From an uncultured Ruminococcus sp. (lineage in GTDB: Bacteria; Bacillota; Clostridia; Oscillospirales; Ruminococcaceae): a stretch of DNA of 64,000 nucleotides. A program made the translations under genes and the position numbers. A model generated the notes under the pieces. It ran no database searches, was not told where the DNA came from, and saw nothing but the letters and a program-made list of their open reading frames with translations. The stretch is from positions 124,001-188,000 of the forward strand of contig UQPZ01000004.1 of NCBI GenBank assembly GCA_900543145.1, read 5' to 3'. Below are positions 59,210 through 64,000 of this stretch, piece by piece; the first letter of the stretch is position 1, and every line of letters begins with the position of its first letter.

Positions 59210-59255
59210 AAAAGCTTTTCTGTAACTTCGTTTAGTTATAGAAAAGCTTTTTTTG
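59210..59255 (+). terminator. Terminator of glyA
   Basis: AAAAGCTTTTCT pairs with AGAAAAGCTTTT across a longer imperfect stem (TGTAACT/AGTTATA) and is followed by TTTTT. Confidence 0.85.
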
Positions 59256-59354
59256 TGCAATGAAATGCTTATTAGAGTTTTTTCTGAAAACAAGGTATAA
59301 GAGGCTTTCGGTTACACATAATATTACCAGAAAATTTTAAGGAGGTCATAGATC

Positions 59355-59531
59355 ATGACAACTAAAGAATTATTGTATATCGAAGACGCGCTAGGCCATG
59401 AAAAATACTTTATGTCTAAGTGCAAGGAAACCGCTGCTCAGATTCAGGATCCTGAACTTAAATCCTGTATAGAAATGATGGCTCAGAAGCATCAGCAGCT
59501 TTTTCAGAGCTTTTACAGCTTGCTTTCATAA
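59355..59531 (+). CDS. Small spore-coat-type (ferritin-like helical) protein
   Basis: A 58-residue helical protein: TTKELLYIEDALGHEKYFMS, then KCKETAAQIQDPELKSCIEM, ending MAQKHQQLFQSFYSLLS. AAGGAGGTCA lies 8 bases before ATG 59355, so expression is likely. It looks like half of a CotF-type four-helix unit. The very next gene is a CotF-like protein, so the pair probably acts together in the spore coat of this Firmicute. Confidence 0.75.
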   Translation: MTTKELLYIEDALGHEKYFMSKCKETAAQIQDPELKSCIEMMAQKHQQLFQSFYSLLS

Positions 59532-59549
59532 TCAGAGGAGGAAATTATA

Positions 59550-59804
59550 ATGGACGATAAAAATTTAATGGAAAATATTCTTTTGCTTGAAAAAGGAGTA
59601 TGCGATCTGCTTATGCACGGAACGATAGAGTCTACTACTTCAAACGTTCATCAGACGTTTAATACAGCTTTGGGCAGCGCGCTTAATATGCAGGATCAGA
59701 TTTACGATAAAATGACAGCTAAAGGCTGGTATCCTACCGAACAGGCAGAGCAGAATAAGGTTTCAAAGGTAAAGCAGAAATTCAGCAGTCAGTGTTCAGG
59801 CTAA
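59550..59804 (+). CDS. Coat F domain spore coat protein
   Basis: An 84-residue protein of the CotF family (PF07875 type). It begins NLMENILLLEKGVCDLLMHG, continues TIESTTSNVHQTFNTALGSA, and then has MQDQIYDKMTAKGWYPTEQA EQNKVSKVKQKF. These are hallmarks of short clostridial CotF proteins. AGAGGAGG gives the start, 18 bases after the previous stop. Despite the name, many homologues occur in poorly sporulating gut Firmicutes, so the role here is inferred. Confidence 0.88.
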   Translation: MDDKNLMENILLLEKGVCDLLMHGTIESTTSNVHQTFNTALGSALNMQDQIYDKMTAKGWYPTEQAEQNKVSKVKQKFSSQCSG

Positions 59805-59823
59805 GGAAAAGAAAAAAAGATTA

Positions 59824-59858
59824 AAGCGCCGGGTTAATATAGATCCGGCGCTTTTGTT
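59824..59858 (+). terminator. Terminator of the coat protein pair
   Basis: AAGCGCCGG and CCGGCGCTT form a 9-bp perfect stem followed by TTGTTTT. Confidence 0.9.
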
Positions 59859-59895
59859 TTCCTTATTTCTACTTTAGTTAAAAAATACGGCGTAT

Positions 59896-60537
59896 CTAAA
59901 GCTTTATGACTGGGTGGCGGATAATGGTTTTTAAATTTTCAGCCGCACATCTTCTCGGGTCGGAAAGATAGATCTCATGGTGCAGACGCTGCTCTGAAAG
60001 ATCCTCAGAATATCCGTTTTCTTCAGCATAGCATTTCATACGTTCTATGCTTGCAGGCTCATCATCATATGAACCCTTGTGCATTATCTGAACGCATAAT
60101 CCCTCTTTCATTTTTATAAGCCTAGCCTTTGACAGATCAAGCTCAGGTTTTTTCTTTTGCAATGCTGTTTTTGCGGCTTCAAATACCTCCTCGGTCACAA
60201 ATTCCGGCTGTCTTATCATTGAGATCCATTTGAATTTCGATTTATCAGTAACGTTCAGACCGTCAAAGGCAACTCTGTCCGTATACCAAAGTCCCTCAAG
60301 CGGCGGTATGACATACTCGAAATATCCTTCAGGCTGCGTACCGTTCATTTTTAACATTTTAATGCTGTATGATAGAGCGTACAGTATATTCAGAGCCTCT
60401 CTGTATTCTTTGCCGGTATTCGGGTCGCCCTCGCCGTTAACAGCTATATAAAGCATTTCCGGAACGTCTATGATCGACGGCTTTGTCTTAGGTCGGTATA
60501 GGTCCTTGTATTCTTTTTTGTAATCAAGCTTGTCCAT
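59896..60537 (-). CDS. GyrI-like small-molecule-binding protein
   Basis: A 213-residue cytosolic protein of the GyrI/SOUL-like family, recognised by YRPKTKPSIIDVPEMLYIAV, NGEGDPNTGKEYREALNILY, GLWYTDRV and CVQIMHKGSYDDEPASIERM. These domains bind small hydrophobic cations and often occur beside regulators. The start is the ATG at the complement of 60535-60537, with AAGGGGTGA upstream, overlapping nothing but the tail of the DUF3795 leader spacing. It is the last gene of the operon driven from 61.8 kb. Confidence 0.88.
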   Translation of the reverse strand: MDKLDYKKEYKDLYRPKTKPSIIDVPEMLYIAVNGEGDPNTGKEYREALNILYALSYSIKMLKMNGTQPEGYFEYVIPPLEGLWYTDRVAFDGLNVTDKSKFKWISMIRQPEFVTEEVFEAAKTALQKKKPELDLSKARLIKMKEGLCVQIMHKGSYDDEPASIERMKCYAEENGYSEDLSEQRLHHEIYLSDPRRCAAENLKTIIRHPVIKL

Positions 60538-60542
60538 TATTT

Positions 60543-60914
60543 TCACCCCTTTTCAATAAAATTCATAAGTGAAGAAATATCTTTAAAATCATCGTAATCG
60601 CCGTTTATTCCGCTGCGGTGATAAACGACACCTTTTTTCTCGTTTCGTTCAAGGCAGTCCAGCAGATGTTCTTCGCCGTATTTCCTTGCGAACTTTGTAA
60701 ATGCCAAAGGCTTTATTTTGCCTAAAAGTCCTTTTCGGCAGTCTGTATCATCACACTCATAGCAATGTAAAATTTCTTTCTCCAAAGAACATTTTCTGTT
60801 TTCACACCGATCATTGTCGGGACATTCACCCGAGTTACAGCCGCCGCAATGCTCATTTTCTGAGCATAGGCAGCAGGCAAGACCACATCTTGCTATTCCA
60901 AGCTCACGTTTCAT
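60543..60914 (-). CDS. DUF3795 cysteine-rich protein
   Basis: A 123-residue protein with a dense cysteine pattern (IARCGLACCLCSENEHCGGC, NSGECPDNDRC, LHCYECDDTDCRKG), typical of DUF3795 and likely binding zinc or a metal cluster. Function unknown. It overlaps the flavin-binding protein gene by 4 bases (ATGA type) and precedes the GyrI-like gene, so the operon is tightly packed. Confidence 0.88.
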   Translation of the reverse strand: MKRELGIARCGLACCLCSENEHCGGCNSGECPDNDRCENRKCSLEKEILHCYECDDTDCRKGLLGKIKPLAFTKFARKYGEEHLLDCLERNEKKGVVYHRSGINGDYDDFKDISSLMNFIEKG

Positions 60915-61345
60915 TGTTCATCTCTCCTGTATGTATGATTTTCAAAGTCCCACTGCTCTGTATACGGCTTATCATCCTCGTAAATCCAAGACGTTACAAG
61001 CCTCGGTGTAATTTTAAGCACACATTCCGTCGGCACCTTCGACCAGCGTAAAACAGCGTCGGGGAAATGCGCTTTCATTTTGTTTATGAAAAATTCGTTC
61101 TCAAGGGGCTTGCCAAAAATCCGACATTCACCCTCAACAGAAAAATTATTCACGCGCAGAGATACATTGGAATTAGCCTTAATCTGCTGACATTTAAGAT
61201 AACGCTCGTCCGTTTGGCAGTAAAGCTTTCCGTCAATGACAACCACGCTCATCGCTCTTGATGTAACTCGGTTTTCCGCACAGGTTGACAGAACCATAAC
61301 TCCGTGACTGCCGAGTTTGTTCCACAAGCTATAAATACTATCCAT
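60911..61345 (-). CDS. Pyridoxamine 5'-phosphate oxidase-like flavoprotein
   Basis: A 144-residue split-barrel FMN-binding protein. It begins SIYSLWNKLGSHGVMVLSTC, then VTSRAMSVVVIDGKLYCQTD and VSLRVNNFSVEGECRIFGKP, ending in a basic tail. Small members of this fold bind FMN, heme or F420 and often act in stress response rather than vitamin B6 synthesis. It starts one base after the neighbouring gene's stop and overlaps the DUF3795 gene. Confidence 0.85.
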   Translation of the reverse strand: MDSIYSLWNKLGSHGVMVLSTCAENRVTSRAMSVVVIDGKLYCQTDERYLKCQQIKANSNVSLRVNNFSVEGECRIFGKPLENEFFINKMKAHFPDAVLRWSKVPTECVLKITPRLVTSWIYEDDKPYTEQWDFENHTYRRDEQ

Positions 61346-61346
61346 A

Positions 61347-61796
61347 TTACTTTAATCCTATATAAATATGTATTTCTGCATTTTCACAGTCGCTGTTCTG
61401 ATATTCTTCAAAATCACATATAAAGGAACGATCCAAGTCCATTTTCCATAGCTCCTGCCAAAACTTTTGAACAGCAGTCAGCATATTACCTTTGACGATA
61501 AATTTTGCATATCTGCCAAAAGGTATTTTGCACACGTCAAAGCTGTCGGTAGTATTGCTCTCTGCTTCACAGGCAACCATGACAGTATAATCGCCGGTTT
61601 CGTTTGAGGCGTAATCTGTATAGATACCCATAGCCTTGCTGCCTGTCTTTTTGGAAATAGCAGGGTAGCCCTCTTCGGAATAAAATTTCTTCCACAGGTT
61701 TCCTATAACCTGTTCCATGTCGGGAGAAGTGTTGTTTGTACGTGCCGAAAAACCAACGACAGTTTTTTCTGCTAAGGTTACAATTTCATAATTCAT
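61347..61796 (-). CDS. GyrI/AraC-type effector-binding protein
   Basis: A 149-residue stand-alone effector-binding domain. It begins YEIVTLAEKTVVGFSARTNN, then QVIGNLWKKFYSEEGYP and GIYTDYASNETGDYTVMVAC, ending EIHIYIGLK. Such domains bind drugs or other small molecules. It is the first gene after the palindromic operator and promoter at 61829-61862, so it is probably the main target of the WYL regulator upstream. Confidence 0.88.
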   Translation of the reverse strand: MNYEIVTLAEKTVVGFSARTNNTSPDMEQVIGNLWKKFYSEEGYPAISKKTGSKAMGIYTDYASNETGDYTVMVACEAESNTTDSFDVCKIPFGRYAKFIVKGNMLTAVQKFWQELWKMDLDRSFICDFEEYQNSDCENAEIHIYIGLK

Positions 61797-61828
61797 AATA
61801 ATTACCTCGTTTCATATTTGATATGGCA

Positions 61829-61862
61829 ATTATATCACAGCAAATATGACAGCAGTATGTCA
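61829..61862 (-). promoter_or_regulatory. Operator-promoter of the effector-binding operon
   Basis: The palindrome TGACATACTGCTGTCA (complement of 61847-61862, arms TGACA/TGTCA) covers the -35 position. A TATAAT (complement of 61829-61834) lies 17 bases downstream of that position. The -35 itself is poor (TACTGC). The operator also overlaps the regulator's stop codon. A leftward transcript would start the operon at 61796. I infer that the WYL regulator binds here. Confidence 0.65.
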
Positions 61863-62762
61863 GGTTTGATATTTGTCAGAAATATTTTTCAGCAGCTCCG
61901 CAAATTCCGTTCTGAACTCAGGCGGTGAAATTATCTCCGCATATTCACGAAAGCCTAAAATATATGAATAGAACGACGGTTTATCAGACCAAGTGAAAGT
62001 AAGGATAATGTTTCCGTTTTCGTCCTCGTTAAAATTTTCTGTGCCGAATTCGTCAACAATACGCCATTTCACCGACTTGTCGAATTTCACCGCTGCGGAT
62101 ATTTCACCCTTTGTATGTCGCAGCTTATCACATTTGTATTCGGGAATTTCCCGCTGTGAAAAGGTTTCGTCTGTACATTTAAGCTCTGTCATTCTTGTAA
62201 GCTTAAACATACGGTAGTCCTGCCGCTTGCTGCAAAATCCCCACACATACCAGCTTGACCACTGAAAAACCAAGCGGTAAGGCTCGATACTTCGCTGCTC
62301 AGTGCGTTCGGGAGAATAATATCTGAACGTAATTAGCCTGTACTGTTCAATTGCGTCTTTAATAAGCTCAATTTTTGATGACACAGCGTTTTTATTCCAC
62401 GCAGCAAGGTCGATTATTATGTGATCATCGGCATTTATAGCGCTGCTTACGGAAAGCTTATCCATAAGCTGACGGTAGCGGTTTGTTCCGCTAACGCTGT
62501 CAAGGCTTTTCAGTCCTGCAAAGATCGCTTTCATTTCAGCTGATGAAAGCAGAGTGCGGTCGATTTTGTAGCCGTCCATAATGGAGATACCGCCGCCCTG
62601 ACCCTGTGATGTAACGATTGGAATTCCCGACTTGCTTATATCGTCAATGTCACGCAGGATCGTACGGCAGGATACCTCGAATTTATCTGCAAGCTGGTTG
62701 GCGGTTATTTTGTCCTGCTGTAATAATATTGATAAAATGCCTATAAGGCGGTCGAGCTTCAT
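61860..62762 (-). CDS. WYL-domain transcriptional regulator (YafY/DeoR-like)
   Basis: A 300-residue regulator. It has an N-terminal winged helix (HTH_11, about 1-60: RLIGILSILLQQDKITANQL, then ADKFEVSCRTILRDIDDISK). A WYL ligand-binding domain (about 135-210) has ITFRYYSPERTEQRSIEPYR and WSSWYVWGFCSKRQDYRMFK. A C-terminal extension follows. It heads a leftward group whose next genes encode effector-binding, flavin-binding and cysteine-rich proteins. The local operator suggests it controls that operon. The inducing molecule is unknown. Confidence 0.92.
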   Translation of the reverse strand: MKLDRLIGILSILLQQDKITANQLADKFEVSCRTILRDIDDISKSGIPIVTSQGQGGGISIMDGYKIDRTLLSSAEMKAIFAGLKSLDSVSGTNRYRQLMDKLSVSSAINADDHIIIDLAAWNKNAVSSKIELIKDAIEQYRLITFRYYSPERTEQRSIEPYRLVFQWSSWYVWGFCSKRQDYRMFKLTRMTELKCTDETFSQREIPEYKCDKLRHTKGEISAAVKFDKSVKWRIVDEFGTENFNEDENGNIILTFTWSDKPSFYSYILGFREYAEIISPPEFRTEFAELLKNISDKYQT

Positions 62763-62920
62763 AGCTGATCAATCCTTTGTTTATTTATTATGTAAGTGAT
62801 CTTCTGAATTAATTTTACCATAAAGCGACTGCGGTTTCAATATAGAAGGATATAGAATTTAATTAAACGGAGCAGTCTGCCTCTTATTCTGAAAAATCTG
62901 AAAAATTATATAAAAAACTA

Positions 62921-62949
62921 TATACAACTGAATAAATATGTGTTATAAT
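62921..62949 (+). promoter_or_regulatory. Probable promoter of speD
   Basis: TATAAT at 62944-62949 with a weak -35 TATACA at 62921-62926 (17-base spacing). The remaining bases of 62763-63032 are AT-rich with no gene. Confidence 0.5.
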
Positions 62950-63032
62950 GACACTGTATATTGATAGCTGTTTTCAAGTGCGGTACAATTATCCGCCGTG
63001 CTGTAAAGCAGAGTATTATCTGAAAGGAAGGG

Positions 63033-63842
63033 ATGTTAGGGTTGGAGCAGAAGCTTACTCTGTACGGGTTCAATAACCTTACAAAGACCCTTAGCTTTAA
63101 CATCTATGATGTTTGCTATGCTAAAAGCGAGAGAGAGCAGAAGGATTATATTGCCTATATTGACGAGCAGTATAATTCAGAGCGTCTGACAAAGATTCTG
63201 TGCGACGTAACGGAAATGATAGGAGCGCGGATACTTAATATATCAAAGCAGGACTATGAGCCGCAGGGCGCTTCGGTCAATGTTCTTATTGCCGAGAAGG
63301 AGCTTGACGAGGACTCGATAGATATTTCCTGCAATATGGGCAACTATACTGCCGAGCATAAGACGGTTCATGCTCATCTTGATAAAAGTCATGTTACAGT
63401 TCACACATTTCCTGAATACCACCCTGACAATTCAATATCTACCTTCAGAGTTGATATTGACGTTTCGACCTGCGGAACGATCTCTCCTTTGAATGCGCTT
63501 AACTATCTTATAGGAAGCTTTGACTCCGATATTATTACTATAGATTACAGAGTAAGGGGATTTACGCGCGACGTTCTCGGCAAAAAGTTTTTTATTGATC
63601 ATAAGATCAATTCTATACAGGAGTATATAGATAAGAATACGCTGAACAAATACGACGCTATAGACGTAAACGTATATCAGTCGAATATTTTTCATACAAA
63701 GCTGCTTATAAAGGATATAGAGCTTCAGAATTATCTTTTCAAAAAGGACGTCTACGAGCTTTCTCCCAAGCAAAGACTTGATATAACCGACAGTCTCAGA
63801 CGTGAAATGATAGAGATATTCAGCGGTATGAATATCTATTAG
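63033..63842 (+). CDS. speD: S-adenosylmethionine decarboxylase proenzyme
   Basis: SpeD makes decarboxylated S-adenosylmethionine, the aminopropyl donor for spermidine. The 269-residue proenzyme matches the long E. coli-type form: LTLYGFNNLTKTLSFNIYDV near 8-27, and cleavage before Ser119 in HLDKSHVTVHTFPEYHP, which makes the pyruvoyl group. STCGTISPLNALNYLIGSF lies near 145-163, with RVRGFTRDVLG and YQSNIFHTKLL. AAAGGAAGGG is very close to ATG 63033, so TTG 63042 is a possible alternative start. The next gene encodes a basic amino acid decarboxylase, the other branch of polyamine synthesis. Confidence 0.95.
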   Translation: MLGLEQKLTLYGFNNLTKTLSFNIYDVCYAKSEREQKDYIAYIDEQYNSERLTKILCDVTEMIGARILNISKQDYEPQGASVNVLIAEKELDEDSIDISCNMGNYTAEHKTVHAHLDKSHVTVHTFPEYHPDNSISTFRVDIDVSTCGTISPLNALNYLIGSFDSDIITIDYRVRGFTRDVLGKKFFIDHKINSIQEYIDKNTLNKYDAIDVNVYQSNIFHTKLLIKDIELQNYLFKKDVYELSPKQRLDITDSLRREMIEIFSGMNIY

Positions 63843-63886
63843 TTTTGTTTATGTCAGGAGCAGGGAGCTGATTTGCAGGATCTGTT

Positions 63887-64000
63887 ATGCTTGAAGCTTC
63901 CGGCTTCTCAGGAAAGGAAACTGGAAAATTGGAACTTACTCAAAATAACGCTCCGATTTACGAAGCTTTGCAGAAGCACCTTAAAAACAGGGTCGTAAGG
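63887..64000 (+). CDS. Orn/Lys/Arg decarboxylase (probable arginine decarboxylase), N-terminus only
   Basis: Thirty-eight codons from ATG 63887 to the window edge end in KLELTQNNAPIYEALQKHLK followed by NRVVR. This is the start of fold-III PLP-dependent Orn/Lys/Arg decarboxylases, whose N-terminus reads LxQNxAPIxEAL before the FHxPGH motif. Its place after speD suggests the polyamine branch (arginine to agmatine or ornithine to putrescine). The catalytic part lies outside the window. Confidence 0.75.
   Translation, partial: MLEASGFSGKETGKLELTQNNAPIYEALQKHLKNRVVR

Overview
The window looks like a chromosomal segment of a gut Ruminococcus or a close relative (Oscillospiraceae, Firmicutes). The evidence is moderate-to-low GC, strong AGGAGG-type ribosome binding sites, spore coat (CotF-like) genes, IreB, T-box and TPP riboswitch control, threonine-rich secreted linkers, glycoside hydrolases, and a divergent pair of genes encoding a cohesin protein and a dockerin protein. 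The genus is inferred from style and gene content, not from a marker search.

Layout. 0-7.3 kb: thiamine transporter thiT under a TPP riboswitch, lactaldehyde reductase fucO, an IbrA/IbrB-like pair, a pyridoxal/pyridoxamine kinase, a broken acetyltransferase, trmL and a DegV protein. 7.3-11.8 kb: a wall-sorted cohesin protein and a dockerin-bearing peptidoglycan hydrolase on opposite strands, with small unknown genes. 12-16 kb: branched-chain amino acid genes (leuC, an unknown 128-aa gene, leuD, then ilvE). 16-19.9 kb: lipid kinase, TPR protein, small membrane proteins, smpB and tmRNA (ssrA).

19.9-36.8 kb is accessory DNA directly behind ssrA. It holds an AT-rich stretch (LRR protein, DUF4176 protein, acetyltransferase), an excisionase-like gene with a divergent promoter region, an Agr-type regulator/kinase pair feeding a heterodimeric ABC exporter, and a truncated tyrosine integrase. 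Next comes a decayed SPP1-type prophage head module: broken portal, an intact MuF head protein carrying a C-terminal toxin-like extension, two related immunity-like genes separated by an orphan toxin tail, and a broken scaffold gene. A lipoprotein and a short orphan CRISPR array close the region.

37-44 kb: an FtsX-type ABC transporter with its own two-component system (the regulator gene has a frameshift at an A7 tract), then a broken ABC-2 permease with an intact ATPase. 44-47 kb: divergent GH27 and GH43 glycosidases. 47-64 kb is core genome: a phosphoesterase-PAS-tgt operon, mntP, a HAD phosphatase, an acyl-CoA synthetase, T-box-controlled pheST, ireB, glyA, two spore coat genes, a WYL-regulator operon read leftwards with a palindromic operator, and speD followed by the start of an arginine/ornithine/lysine decarboxylase gene for polyamine synthesis.

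The most interesting stretch is 32.3-34.7 kb, where a MuF-type polymorphic toxin, its likely immunity gene and an orphan toxin-tip/immunity cassette stay readable while the surrounding prophage genes are broken.
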